Below are positions 12,701 through 24,637 of a stretch of 64,000 nucleotides of DNA, in pieces (positions within the stretch are counted from its first letter, which is position 1; each line of letters opens with the position of its first letter). The stretch is from Dimorphilus gyrociliatus (Eukaryota > Annelida > Polychaeta > Dinophilidae): contig CAJFCJ010000015.1 in the NCBI GenBank assembly GCA_904063045.1, positions 682,001-746,000 on the forward strand. Reading direction: 5' to 3'. Below the pieces are notes generated by a model. That model had not been told where the DNA came from and searched no databases. It saw only the letters and a list, made by a program, of their open reading frames with translations. Both the position numbers and the translations under genes were made by a program.

Positions 12701-15700
12701 CAACCACAAAACCAGCTAAAAATGCATTAAGATTAGAAACCAAAGCCATAGAAATTCGTCTATCTAATCGAGTAAAGAAGGAAAATCAATTGTCAAATTC
12801 CCCCGGCAAAGTGTTTCTAACAGCTGATGTTAAAAAATTGACATTAGAAATCATTCACATTCACAAGAATTACGTATTCCAAGAAGCTGAACCAGATTTT
12901 GAGTCACTAGCCAGCTTCAGCACAACAATAAGAGTTCGAAATGCGCTTGAACACGAAATGGTTACTGGACCAGATATCGGTAAAGATACCGAAGCCCTCC
13001 TTCTGTCCGTTAATAGACCAGTTATTGAGGTTCAGCCACCCGCCTTTGACGCCGCGTTTTGGATTTGGATCGACTATAAAAATGCATTTGAATATTGGAG
13101 TGAGCAGCGTTTAGCCCTTGTTAAAAATGCTTCAACTTCATTACAGCATAAACCTCCTACATTAGCAACCAAGTTATATCAACAAACCAGCTCAACTAGC
13201 TCAGATACTACCCGAGTACCTTCAGCATTGTTTCTTCAATTAACTGTTGATGAATTATGCATCTGTTTACCGCTAACAATACCAAATAAGCGAACAGTAA
13301 GCTTCGATTCCAAAAATCTATTAATATTAACTTTAGATTCTACGCAAATATCGGCTTGCTCAAGGGGTTCACTGGTATCGAAGGGTAAATTTAAAAACTT
13401 TTGTTTGAGATTCGACGAGGATGTTTGTTTCCCAGATGATTGGAAACCAAGAGAGTATCCAGTTATGAACGCTATGTGCGTTCCAAACGGCACATATGAA
13501 GTTTGTTCGCAAACTCACGGGCCAGTTATGGCACCACAGAGACAGAACGCCAAGTGGGTTTTAAATGTAACGTGGCAAATGAAAGGCTTAGATATTCATC
13601 TTAACACAAGAATTGGTGAAAAGTTAGCTGCTTTGGGAAAAACCTTGACTTCATTGGCTGACAATGGAGCTGTCTACTCGAATGTAGATAATGCTGTTTT
13701 AATTGAGCTTGAAAAACGAAAGAAAAAGCAGGAATTGCTAGTGGATGATTTAAAAGCTACGAATTGGCCTCCAGAAACTATAGCAAAAGAAGAAAGGAAA
13801 TTAGAAAGAATCAAGGAACGTCTCAGGCATTCCTTCTTCAACAGTAAATTGACTAAGGATCGTAGGGCCTTAAAAAAGCAATTAGGTATATCAGAAAAAC
13901 AAATTCACTGCAGGTCTAAGTCAGTAGGTGGACCTGAATTACGACGGCAGAGAGCTATCGAAACCTCCCCTGATATTTCTCCAGTGTCAAGTTCGTCTCA
14001 TAGTAGCGTTTCGAAATTGAATACCCACAATCGTACACGCAGCGTTGATGCAGCCTCATCATTTTATTTAAAGGAACTAAAATCTGTTCATGTTGAAGAT
14101 CGTCTCGAAATTATTCCCGATGACCCATCTAAATTTCTAACTGATTCTTACTCTTCATCATCTAGTTCGGATTTGTCTCTCTCAGATACAGAAAGTGAAA
14201 TATCAATATCAACTATGGATGTTGAAGTTGACCAATTAAAGCGTGTTCTCCACGATCCAAATCTAAACGATATGAGAAATGGTACTAATAGATCAAGCGT
14301 ACCTATTGAAGCAATAGATTTTGACTTGGACGTTAAAGTTAGAGTTGAATCTGGTCAGTGTGTATTACATCCTAAGGAGGAAGATTTAAAAGCGGCGGAA
14401 GTTGACGACACAGTTCCAAGTAAACTAGGGAGACCTAGAACAACTAGTAGAGCTTCGAATACACGCTTAAAAATTGGTCCAACAGAAACTGACTGTAGAA
14501 CTGTATTCCTTCTTCCAGGCGTTGATATTAAAGTCCGCTATGATTCGAAAACTGACCCAGAAAAAGAATCAAACAAAAAATCAGGTAATTTATATTGTTG
14601 GTTTACGCTAGAGCGCCTCTCAGAAGAGATGGTTATTAAGACATTCCTGTTAGACTTTCTCCATCAAGCTTTAGAAAATGTGCCAATAGTCAGTAACACA
14701 ACATCAGAAAGTCCCAGCACTGATGGGTCAGCAGTTGATATTGGGGAAACAACTCTAAACGCAGCCGAATCTTTTCCGGTTGATGTTGTTGTCTATGTTA
14801 GAGTTGACCCATCAACAATACGATTTAGTTGTTTACCAGCCGAAAGGATTGAATGTAAACTTGGTATGCCGTCCTTGGACATTGTTTTCTCCACTAGAAA
14901 AGATTATAACGCTGATAAATCTGGCGGATTAAGCGTTACTGCTAGCTTTGCTGATTTCTCTTTAAAAATCTATCATCTTTTTAATATGCATAAAAAGAAT
15001 GCTGACGAGTCTTCGGATACAACAATATATTCACTAGTAGTTAATGTTAAGTTCGTTCGACTTAGTCTATCAAGAACAAGACGACCCGACGAAGGTTTAC
15101 AACCGATATCAAGCATTGTTCGCTTTTCAGCCTCATGCGATATTGGAGATTCAAAATTTGAATTCGATATGAAACGCTTACAGGATATTCTTAATTTCCC
15201 AAAACACTGGTACAGATCAAGTTTGGCTAGACGTTTGTTTCTGGGAGAGGAGAAGAAAGAAAATTTAGACGTTGAAGTACCTAGGCCTACTTTAACTAAA
15301 TCAAAAAGCTTAAATCCTACGAAAAAATGGGAAACGCGAGTATTATTCACAGCTAGATTCTCTAAATTGGATGTAGACGTAAAAATCATGTTGGGGAAAT
15401 TACACTGGAGCACTGTTGGCCCTAATTGTCAAGGTCGTTTAAATGTTGATTCAACTGGATTTAAAGACATGCAAATAAAAGCTGGTTTAAAGGGATCAAA
15501 AATTCAATGTTCTACCGTAGTTATTTCCGGTTCCCTTCAAGTTCGAAATGTTTATGGAGATGTAAGAATAGTCGAAGGTGGAAGAGGAATGAAACTAACA
15601 CCAACGCACTCGGCTGAATTTAACTTAGAAACCTTGGAAACGAGAATAGAGTATATGAGCACTAATATTCTTCTAGGTCGTCTGAATGACTTTTGCCTGT

Positions 15701-17007
15701 TATTGAAGGATGAATGGGTTATATTGAAAAGCGATGATACAACACCAACTTCTTGTGATTCTACTAGGGAACGAAAGGGATTGGTGAATGTTACAGTATT
15801 AGGAAAACTTCTCTGGGATAAATTACACCTTATGTTGACAAAAAGAACAACGCCAGATCTCATTGCGGCGGTTAATCAGATTACTCAAAGAATTATTTCA
15901 GAATACGTAAATTCAATGAAGATATTTGGTATTAGAGAATCAAAGAATATCGACAAATCCGCTGATCATGGAGATACAGATTCGTTAACAAAGGAAATAC
16001 GATACCATAGGCACTGGCAAACTGTATTGGAAATGATTCGCTCTTTTCGTTACGATGTTAATGGAACTTTGACATTGCAGGGAAATAATTTGTCCTTGGC
16101 CTGTTTTGATGGCAGTTCTTTTCAGGCCAAAAACTGGGTTATATTTACCCTCGATGAACCGACGATATCGTTTGACACAAACCCTAGAGATAATGTAACC
16201 TGTTTAGAAGACCTTGATGGACCGAATGCTATAGTTTGTCAATCATTAAATTTTCAACTTGGTCACAGTATGATGAAAGAAAATGTAAGTCGTATTATGG
16301 CGACCATCTGTCGTGTGACAAGAAGTGGAGAAGGTATTAAAAATATGGCCTCATCGGTTAGAATATGGTTTGATTATGCATTCGGTTGCAAGGATCTTCC
16401 CGGTTTGACCGACTTTCCATTATATGACGACGAAACCGAAACGGAAGTTTCTCGCGATAAAAAACGTAAGCCCTATCAGCATGACACAGAAATTATTTTC
16501 TTAATGCCTGCTTTAATGATGTATCTACTAACTGAACACCATCAAGAGCATAAGGAACCAACCTTAGAAGACCCTAAGGCAGATGTCGATTGTAAATTTG
16601 TTACAGATTTTTACGACGATATAAGTGTAACTATCAATGCTGGTGCACTCATGTTTCTTGGTGAACTTATCATAAAGTATATCGATACTGTTGAGCAAAG
16701 TGACCTACGACAGCGCAAATCCGATATTAAAAGTCCAACAAGCGTTCTAAAGGAGGATCAAAGAAATTTCCGTTGTATTAGCTGGCGTCTTGAACCAACT
16801 ATTAAAATGTTGGTCGGAAAACAATCATGTGAACCTTTTGGAATAGACAGAATCCTCAAGTATTTGGGCGTAAAGCATGCGAGTAAAACTATTCCAACCT
16901 GGATGCAGCGTGGAGTTTTGGATCCACTTGATAAATTTGTTAGCGTACTTATGCATAGACTACTCAGTTCTCTAAAAACGCATATTCGTGACAAACAATG
17001 GTCTTGA
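3760..17007 (+). CDS. BLTP1: BLTP1 / Tweek / KIAA1109 bridge-like lipid transfer protein
   Basis: There are eight exons: 3760-5412, 5490-5603, 5668-5762, 5822-6170, 6297-7798, 8023-9450, 9518-9773 and 9844-17007. Phases agree at every junction, giving 4,186 aa (human about 5,000). The N-terminus has one membrane anchor (ALFFSSLIVLMFWSIYLAHY) followed by the family's opening beta-groove segment FGSFSLSIISGKLMFRDVHF. The C-terminus keeps the family block TIPTWMQRGVLDPLDK. Between them are acidic or Ser-rich linkers (e.g. SSSSSSDLSLSD near 14160). BLTP1 spans ER-plasma membrane contacts and moves phospholipids through a hydrophobic groove, and in flies Tweek is needed for synaptic vesicle recycling. 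The last exon is 7,164 bp, exceptionally long, while its introns are 59-224 bp. Head-to-head with CFAP36. Confidence 0.93.
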
Positions 17008-17470
17008 ATTTATATTAAATTGTTAAATGTTTCTAGTCAATCTATAGTTGCCGTAGATATACAGAAACTCTGTTTACATACACGTATGTATTCTTTTCGA
17101 GAATCGAAAAATACGCCATGTTTGAAATACTTAATTAAATATTTCATTTTATTATTATAATAGAGTGCAGAGAAGGATATATGATAATAAAGCCATCATT
17201 CAATAGCAACATTCATTATATATCTTTAGCAATCAACGCTGGAAGCGGAACAATTTCCACAAATCGGCAAACGCGTGAAACATTTTCCGTTCAGCAAAAT
17301 TCCGCTCCAACGTTGCTCCAACTTTTTAACATGCAATGCATTCAGACCAACACTAATGAATAGAGAACGCTGCTGAATAATTCTACATTTCACATGTTTG
17401 CCGAAACCCTGTTTGATGAATAAAGTGTTAAATTGTAATAATTATAATCGTTAACAAATTTCCCTTACCG
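17008..17470. other. Convergent 3' UTR region, BLTP1/MDH1
   Basis: AT-rich sequence between two convergent stop codons. AATAAA-like hexamers occur on both strands (e.g. near 17420 on +). No coding or RNA gene is seen; the small open frame at 17181-17363 has no family resemblance. Confidence 0.5.
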
Positions 17471-18684
17471 TCAATATCCACAAAATTCTTCGGCAGAACA
17501 CTTTTCCTCTTGCAGCTCAGTCAAAGTAGTCGTCATTTTCTCCTTGCTAAATTCATCAATTTGGAGACCTTGTACGATTGAATACGTATGATCTGGTTTC
17601 GCTTGTACAGGGAAACTGTAAATAATTCCCTTCTCAATACCATATGAACCATCGGATGGAACAGCCATGGAAACATATTCATCTCCCTTTGTTCCGAACC
17701 ACCAGTCTCTCATATGGTCACCGATCGCCTTGGCTGCGCTCATTGCCGACGATAGTTTTCTGGCCTTGATAACAGCCGCACCTCGCGTTTGTACCGTCTT
17801 GATGAAGTCTCCCTTCAGCCAAGCATCGTCCTGGACAGCTTCGTAAACTCCTTTTCCAGCAACTTTAGCATGCCTAACATCAGGGAATTGAGTGTTAGAA
17901 TGGTTTCCCCAAATGATTACGTTCTTGACATCTTGAGGAACTAGGCCCATTCTAGTGGCAATTTGGGCTTGAGCTCTATTCTGATCCAATCTGGTAAGAG
18001 CGGTAAAGTTTTCAGGAGGAATAGAGGGCGCATATTTCTTGCAAATGAAGGCATTAGTGTTAGCGGGATTGCCAACAACTACAACCTTAACACTCTTTTT
18101 GGCGTGTTTATCTAATGATTCACCCTGGGCTTTGAAGATCTTGACATTTGCTCTCAAAAGATCTTTACGTTCCATTCCTTCTCTTCGAGGCATGGCACCA
18201 ACAAGGATGGCAACATCAATATCTTTGCATGCTACGTCAGTATCGGCGGTTGGAATAATGCTCTTCAACAAAGGCAAGGCGCAGTCTTGCATTTCCATTA
18301 CAACACCGTCCAAGACAGTAAGCATAGCCTCAATATCAAGTAGGACGAGTTCAATAGGTTGGTCATGTCCAAAGACATCACCCTTAGACAAAGGATACAG
18401 CAAGGAGTAAGCTATTTGCCCAGCAGCTCCAGTAACTAATACTCTGATTGGGGACTTTTCCTATAATAAATAATAAACAACATAACTGATAATGTGCATT
18501 TGATCGAAATGAAAAGAAATATGGCAGCAAATGTTACAATATCGGCTATTAGATAAAAATCTGAGTATGTTCAAGGTAATATTGTCCAAAAACAATGTTA
18601 CGGTATCAAAGTATATATTTTTATAAAAATGGTATAAATACGTGCAAAATATGTTTAATTGCAAACACAATAAGAACTTACCAT
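17471..18684 (-). CDS. MDH1: Cytosolic malate dehydrogenase
   Basis: Exon 1 (18684-18682) is only the ATG, followed at once by a GTAAGT donor. Exon 2 (18460-17471) holds the rest, giving 330 aa (human MDH1 334). It interconverts malate and oxaloacetate with NAD(H) in the cytosol as half of the malate-aspartate shuttle. Visible motifs are the Rossmann loop [14 protein letters not shown], the mobile-loop arginines in [19 protein letters not shown] for cofactor contact, the RLDQNRA block with the catalytic Asp side, and [14 protein letters not shown] with the catalytic His. The short N-terminus has no mitochondrial presequence, and the loop residues are of the cytosolic (MDH1) type. Splicing directly after the ATG lets any coding exon share this start. 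Confidence 0.95.
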
Positions 18685-19040
18685 TTCTAAAACAGGAGGT
18701 TTTCAACTTTTTCGCTTTGCACAACAAACGTCCGAAGCCGAAAGAAGGAGAGATCGGAATGCCCTTGACCGTAGAAGGACGTTGTGACTTTTGTATTCAT
18801 ACGCGCGTACGTGTCGAATTAATTATTCGAAATTCTTCAATCTTATTAAGTCATTATCAAGCTAACTTTAATTTTTTTCTCAAGCTTTGTATTGCAGAAA
18901 AATCTCCAATAACGGTCTTATATGAAACTTTTCGCGAACTATTTTTATTAAAAACAAGACATCAACGACATCTATCAGATCCATGTAACACTCATATTAT
19001 CGCTCCCTAGTATTTAATTTTCGTTTGTAACTAATAAAAC
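18685..19040. promoter_or_regulatory. Divergent promoter region MDH1 / THAP-zinc finger gene
   Basis: 356 bp lie between the MDH1 ATG (minus) and the THAP gene ATG (plus). A moderately GC-rich segment at ~18730-18820 is the likely core for both. No named motif is certain. Confidence 0.45.
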
Positions 19041-21201
19041 ATGAGCTGTGCAGTTTGTGGTGCGACGTCCAAGACTAAGAAACAAACTGATGGTGTAAAA
19101 ATTCGATTTTTCCGTTTTCCTCGGGAGTTTACAAGGTAATAATAAAAAATTGTGAATTTCACTCATTTTTCTAATATTACTATTACAAACAGATGCAAAG
19201 CGTGGGCAGATGAAATAAAACAAGACCGCATTACTAAGTTATTAAACGAAGACGGTGTGATGAAAGTGTATAATTCCAATTACCGAGTATGTTCAAAACA
19301 TTTCTCTAAGACTGCCTTCATGGATGTAAGTTTACATACCAAAAAAATAATATCTCAATTCCAGGAAATTTCACTAGATACTTATATGATCTTTTGTAAT
19401 TGATACTTTATATAGATTTTTACATAGAAATGAAAGTCTTTAATTTACAAAAGTATCAGTTATATCTTCTAAGTGATTTGTCTATTTTTATATGTAAGCC
19501 TTCGCAGTCCATGTTAAGACGAGATGCTATTCCAACTATATCTGCTGTAGGATCATGTAATCCGAGGAAATCTTCAAAGGAAAAAATCTCAAAAATAAGA
19601 GAGAATACAACAAATATTGCTATGGATGTTGAAGAATTACCAGCTGTTAATAGTGAGCTAACACATTTTTTATTATAATATTTACGAATAATATCTAATA
19701 TACTTATTTTATGTTTTTAATTGTTTATTGTTTAGTGTTCTTAATTTATAATAACTTTTTTTTTTTTAAATGATACAAACTTCTTATGAATTCTTTTCTA
19801 CCTATCCGTCAAGGTGAAAACGTCACTTCTACGGACGTCTATTCAAGTCATAAAAGATATAATGACCTAGAAATTGTTAATATTGGTAAACAATATTTTC
19901 GATGGTGTAATATGAAATCTTTAAAAACTGATGAACAATTTGCGGAAGTTCTATTAGACATGTAAATTAATACTTTAGATATACTTTATAGTTTTATTAA
20001 ACTTTTGTATTTCCTGAATTAAAGGTATGAAAAATTTATAAAAACTGAAAATCAGCTTGAAGTTCCGACCATTTCTATCATGACTAGTGCAACTAAATCT
20101 ACGCAAGTGCAAATGGACGGTTTAACTACTGCGGAAGCGGAAAAGAAAGATTATTTAGAGAAACTTGAAAGATTAGAACCATCGAAACGACAATATGTGA
20201 ATGTTTTAAGATGCGATTTCTGCTCTTATGCGACAACTGATTCCGAAAAATTTCAAGAACACGAAAAGTGTCATGAAAACGATGAAAAAGACGAATCACC
20301 GAAAGATCAAAAATTGTGTAAATTATGTGGAATGACTTGCATGAATTCCAGAACCTTACATGCTCATATGTATAGAAGACATCAATTCCTAGAACATCAT
20401 TGCCCCATAGACGATTGCGGATTTTTTAGCAAATATGACACCGCCTTACAAAATCATATGGATGCTGCACATTCAAACGAGAGAAATCATATGTGCTCAT
20501 ATTGCGGTATGAAATTTAAGAGGCCAGACCATTTAAGGCGTCACGAAACAACGCACACTCGAACCGATAGAAAAAGACCAAGACCCCATCGACCGACATG
20601 TGAGATTTGTCAAGAGTCCTTTCATAGCGAAGCCAGATTTAGAATACACACCGCTTCTCATCATTCAATCGATGGTGATTTCGACGGTCAGTTTAGATGT
20701 CCGATAGAAACGTGTCACTTTCGTAATTCAAGTGAATTGAATGTTCTAAAGCATTTCAACTCTCATCATTCTCACATCTCAATGGGAGATGGACAAGGAA
20801 GAATGCTATTAAAGAAAATGTTTCGTTGTACATACTGTAGTAAAGTGCTAACCTCTTATGCAGGTCGATTAAATCATGAATTACGTCATAGAGGACAACG
20901 AAATTTTGCGTGTGACATGTGTGATAGGAAATTTTATGGCAAGGCTGAACTGAACACGCATAAACGAATGCGTCACAGCGATTTCAGGCCATTTAAGTGC
21001 GGTTCATGTAGTCTATCTTTCAAAAGATTATATACAAAGCAAAGACACGAACTTACTCATACTGGAGAAAAACCATTTGGCTGTCGACATTGCGATGCAG
21101 CTTACGCCGATTACCATACAAGAAAATTACATGAAAATAAAGTACACGGTATTAAACTAGTTAATACTAAAAAAGTGTGTTTAGACAATGAGCAGCAATA
21201 G
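19041..21201 (+). CDS. THAP-domain protein with ten C2H2 zinc fingers
   Basis: There are five exons: 19041-19135, 19193-19325, 19499-~19645 (donor GTGAGC), 19814-19961 and 20025-21201. The frame is continuous throughout. Exons 1-3 encode a THAP DNA-binding domain: C-x2-C at the start (MSCAVCGATSK), the invariant Trp and Pro region (FPREFTR, CKAWADEI), then YRVCSKHFSKTAF giving C-x2-H, and finally RRDAIPTI, the version here of the AVPTIF box. After a ~100-residue linker come ten C2H2 fingers, such as CSYCGMKFKRPDHLRRHETTH, CDMCDRKFYGKAELNTHKRMRH and CGSCSLSFKRLYTKQRHELTH, the last two joined by the standard HTGEKPF linker. I infer a nuclear sequence-specific regulator. I know no vertebrate orthologue with this combination. 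Exon 3's donor is the weakest junction. Confidence 0.85.
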
Positions 21202-21460
21202 AAGTGATGAAGTCTTTGTTTTATAAGTACTTGTTTTTTCTTTTTCTACTAAAAACTTTATATGGACGTTTACAATAATTAAGTGTTGTCTCCTCTCTAC
21301 TACTGGTCGACTTTGAGAACAAAACATGGTAGCCATAAAATATATATGGAAGTATTTTTTTTTGCAAGGGCTGCTGTAATAAAATTTACCCACAAAAAAA
21401 AACTATTGGAATGAAGTGGTCATTGTTTGTCTCATCTTTTTTTTTCTTTTCTTACCATTC

Positions 21461-22831
21461 TTAGAAAGAACCAGGCAACTTCATATACTCATTAGTAAGT
21501 CTAGTACAAGCTAACCACTCTTCAAGTGTAATCTCTTTGTTGTTGTCGTCGTCGCAGAATATTAGAAAGTTACGTCGGCAATCTCTAAGACGTTTCTTAC
21601 CAATTTTGATAAGTTTCCTTAGCACTCTCCATTCTCTTTTATCGATTTTGTTATTGTTGTTTAAATCGGCTTGTTTATGTAGTTGGAGAAAGGTGGACGT
21701 GTTTTTAACGTCTGACACAGTTCGATTGGCTTTAGTTATAATTTTACTGAGATACTCGTTTAAGTCGGCGCTTGTACAATTCTCTAGCGCCATTTTTATT
21801 TTACAATTTTCCGGTCTACCCTTTCTTACCGTTCTTGGCACAGCTAACCCGGTTGTTCTATACGCGCACCAGCAATAGCCTGTTGAGTTGTGACATTGAA
21901 TGGTTGAAAACATATCGCCTTCGCAATCGGGTATAAAAACGTTAGCCGGCGGGTATAAATTATGCTCCTTTATTGCATTAGTCCTATCCTTGCTACAGTT
22001 TGTTGTCTTCTTCGAAGAGAGATCTTTAGAATTTTTGGTTGTCAACAATATTGCGAAACTATGTTTCTTCTTCTTATTAAGAAGGAATAAAGAACGTGCT
22101 CGGGAGGGGTCCAGACAATTTCGCCATTCCGACTTGACGACACGGCGGTCCGCATTAGCATCACAGTAGGCGAACATTGTTCGAGAACAAATTCGAGGTC
22201 GGACAAGTTTTCTAATGGACGAAACAAATCGTCGGAATTCCTTTTTCATTAATTTGTTATCCCTATTCAAGTCGAGCCTTTTAAATTTAAGGTCAAAGGC
22301 CAGGCTTTTACTTTGAACGCCTTCTTGCAATTTTAGACGACGCATGAGCTGCTTGTTAAATCGAATCCTTTTTTTAACAGGACATTCGCTTCGTTTCCTC
22401 TTATTCTCATTCTTATTACAACTGGATCTCCTTTTACTACTAGTCTTTGGAATTATTTCACCTTTAGGCGTTACACACCAACAATAGCTCATAAAGCACT
22501 GCTTGGGAGCATATCTACCGTTCTCAACACATTCGGGAACGTGAACTTTTTGATTTCGTTTTCTTTTGTCCTGCGCTGATTTCCTAGCCTGAACGCATTT
22601 CGAATTGACCGACATATCTGTGCAATTACCTTTATGAATCATTTCCAATTTTATTTGACCGGAACAATTCCTTTCCTTTAACAGATTACAAAGACTATCG
22701 TAGGTACGATTAATATTCGAACACACTGTTCCGCTCTCCAAACTCGCCTTATTACATACGAAATTACGACAATTATCGGCAGAAAAAGCCGATTTCAACG
22801 AAAAGATTAACAGCAGAAAGCCGAACAACAT
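21461..22831 (-). CDS. Secreted SMOC/SPARC-family matricellular protein, intronless
   Basis: One exon encodes 456 aa. Domains in order: signal peptide (MLFGFLLLIFSLKSAFS); a Kazal/follistatin-like module, residues ~20-70 (VCSNINRTYDSLCNLL); thyroglobulin type-1 module 1 (~78-140, core CFMSYCWCV); an EF-hand/SPARC-EC-like block (~165-245, loops DLNRDNKLMKKEF and DANADRRVVKSEW); thyroglobulin module 2 (~280-345, CHNSTGYCWCA); and a second EC block (~380-450, DLNNNNKIDKREW, DDDNNKEITLEEW). SMOC proteins bind Ca2+ and heparan sulfate and tune BMP signalling. The Kazal-TY-x-TY-EC order fits SMOC, but here the middle segment also looks like an EC pair. N-glycosylation sequons and many basic stretches are present. 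Head-to-head with the cyclin only through a long gap; tail-to-tail with the THAP gene. Confidence 0.8.
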   Translation of the reverse strand: MLFGFLLLIFSLKSAFSADNCRNFVCNKASLESGTVCSNINRTYDSLCNLLKERNCSGQIKLEMIHKGNCTDMSVNSKCVQARKSAQDKRKRNQKVHVPECVENGRYAPKQCFMSYCWCVTPKGEIIPKTSSKRRSSCNKNENKRKRSECPVKKRIRFNKQLMRRLKLQEGVQSKSLAFDLKFKRLDLNRDNKLMKKEFRRFVSSIRKLVRPRICSRTMFAYCDANADRRVVKSEWRNCLDPSRARSLFLLNKKKKHSFAILLTTKNSKDLSSKKTTNCSKDRTNAIKEHNLYPPANVFIPDCEGDMFSTIQCHNSTGYCWCAYRTTGLAVPRTVRKGRPENCKIKMALENCTSADLNEYLSKIITKANRTVSDVKNTSTFLQLHKQADLNNNNKIDKREWRVLRKLIKIGKKRLRDCRRNFLIFCDDDNNKEITLEEWLACTRLTNEYMKLPGSF

Positions 22832-23096
22832 TGTTCTCGCATCTGGTGCTAATCAAAGCTTGCCTTTTCTCCGTTTGTTTGTTTAGCACTTTAACTTTTT
22901 TATTACGCCGTAGATGGCGCTTTCGCGATAAAATGTTTTTTTTTCAAACACCGTTATTTTAGCACAAAATATTCATAGACAAGCAAATAACAACGAGTTA
23001 GTTATTTAAAAGAGACTCAATACATTGAATTAGAATCAATAATAATATAGTCATTTTCGTAGTAATAATAAATTTTACTGTATAATAATAAGTATA
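22832..23096. other. SMOC-like promoter / cyclin 3' UTR
   Basis: 265 bp between the SMOC-like start codon and the cyclin stop codon, both on the minus strand. The half next to 22832 must hold the SMOC-like promoter and 5' UTR; the other half is AT-rich and probably the cyclin 3' UTR. No distinct site is seen. Confidence 0.4.
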
Positions 23097-24637
23097 TCAA
23101 TCCAACGAATAAATGCTGTAGACTTTATCAAGGGGAGTTTCTTTTAAATTCTCTTTCATTACTATTTCTAAACGAATAATCGTCTTCAACGTGTCTGTTT
23201 CACACATGCTTGTGATACCAAATGCCGGTATAAGGAAAGCGTCATTTACCAATTTCAACGTTGCTAATGCTAAATGAGACGCTCGTAATTGCGATAAGTC
23301 GTAGTCGGCTATAGCTTTCTCCAGAATGAATCTTGCTAGGGCTCTGGATTTTGCAATTTTTTCGTTTGATACGCTTACCGTCCTCATTTTTGCTGAATAC
23401 CAATCGAAAAAGAATAATGGTGTTGAAGTAGCTATATCGAATCTAAGACGGCTTAACATGTACCGTTCCATCATAATCACATGGACTCGCGTATAGGCAT
23501 TGGCTGAGAGACGAATAAGATCGGCTATGAGAGGTGGATAGATATCTTCCATTTTGGAAGAGACTAGTAGTGCTGTAATACCGGTTAATTGTAAACAATC
23601 GCTTGAAATTGGCGTCGTCTTCAAAAATCTATCTACTAAGGCGACGGCCAAGAAAAACGATTCGAACGATAAATTCAAGTGACGCTGAACTTTGGCCAAC
23701 CATTCGACGAGGACTTTCCTACCATCCGCACTAACCATTGTCTGACCTTTGAGGCAATTTTCTATTTTAGCTGTTTGTCTGTCTTCGATACCTTTCCTAT
23801 GTGTAAATGTTTCCTCCATATATTCAGAAAAGCTCGAATCTTCTTCCTCGCATATCATATCTTCGGTTAAAATACTCGTCTTCGATTCCGGAGATGAATT
23901 AATCGAATTTGGCGAAAATGAAATTAAAGGTGACGTTGAGTTACCCCTAAAACGTTTCGTCATAAAGAATTCTTCATCATCCTAAATGGGTAAACACTTT
24001 TATGAATATTGAATCATTTAAAAGGTTCTACTATCTCCAGTGTAATTAATCCTATGCAATAAATCTAGTCAATTATCTATGCAAAGAGCAAATGAAGAGG
24101 AATATGAAGAAAACATTAAAAACGAGCAAAGAACTAATCAACCCGAATAAGAAAAAAAGCCAATAATTTTTGCACGTGTATCTAGATTTGTTATATTACA
24201 ATTACACAACTATATGGACGAATACATATTTAAATTCAAGCGCACACTATATATATCTATATTAACATGTATATATACTCTGTAAAATGGACAACATATA
24301 TACATTTAACCATATAAGATTCTATGTATATATACATATATATACATATATTTATCGAGCTATATATATGTATAAACTAATATATATATATATTACCTAC
24401 AACATTCGATATATTGGCATATAGAAATATTTATAACTAAGAAATTGTACATATATTTATATAAGCAATTGCGTGCAACATTCTAATAGAATAATAATCC
24501 TTTTTGTAATCCATTTTTAAATAGTACAGTTCTACAAGTATTGAGAGATAGATGATATTACTCACATGTAGAGGCCTTTTTGTACCTTTGCTCCTCTCCT
24601 CGAACATCTCTACGTCGATTCCGGAATCCACTTCCAT
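23097..24637 (-). CDS. CCNO: Cyclin-O-like cyclin
   Basis: There are two exons (24637-24566 and 23981-23097) separated by a 584-bp intron, phase 0, giving about 318 aa. Residues ~90-300 form two cyclin boxes. The N-terminal box reads RKVLVEWLAKVQRHL, then LSFESFFLAVALVDRFL and LTGITALLVSSKMEDIYPP. 'LSFES...DRFL.TTP...DC.QL.G.T.L' is closer to cyclin-O than to the A or B cyclins from memory. Cyclin O, with CDKs, drives centriole amplification in multiciliated cells and also acts in oocytes and apoptosis. I see no clear D-box in the first 80 residues. A basic KRFRG segment near the N-terminus could be a nuclear signal. The alternative is a divergent cyclin A/B-type paralogue. Confidence 0.72.

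Noticed and set aside
10583-16994. Several minus-strand open frames of 65-146 codons within BLTP1
   Set aside because: Antisense shadows of a long real coding exon; no family resemblance and no splice context.
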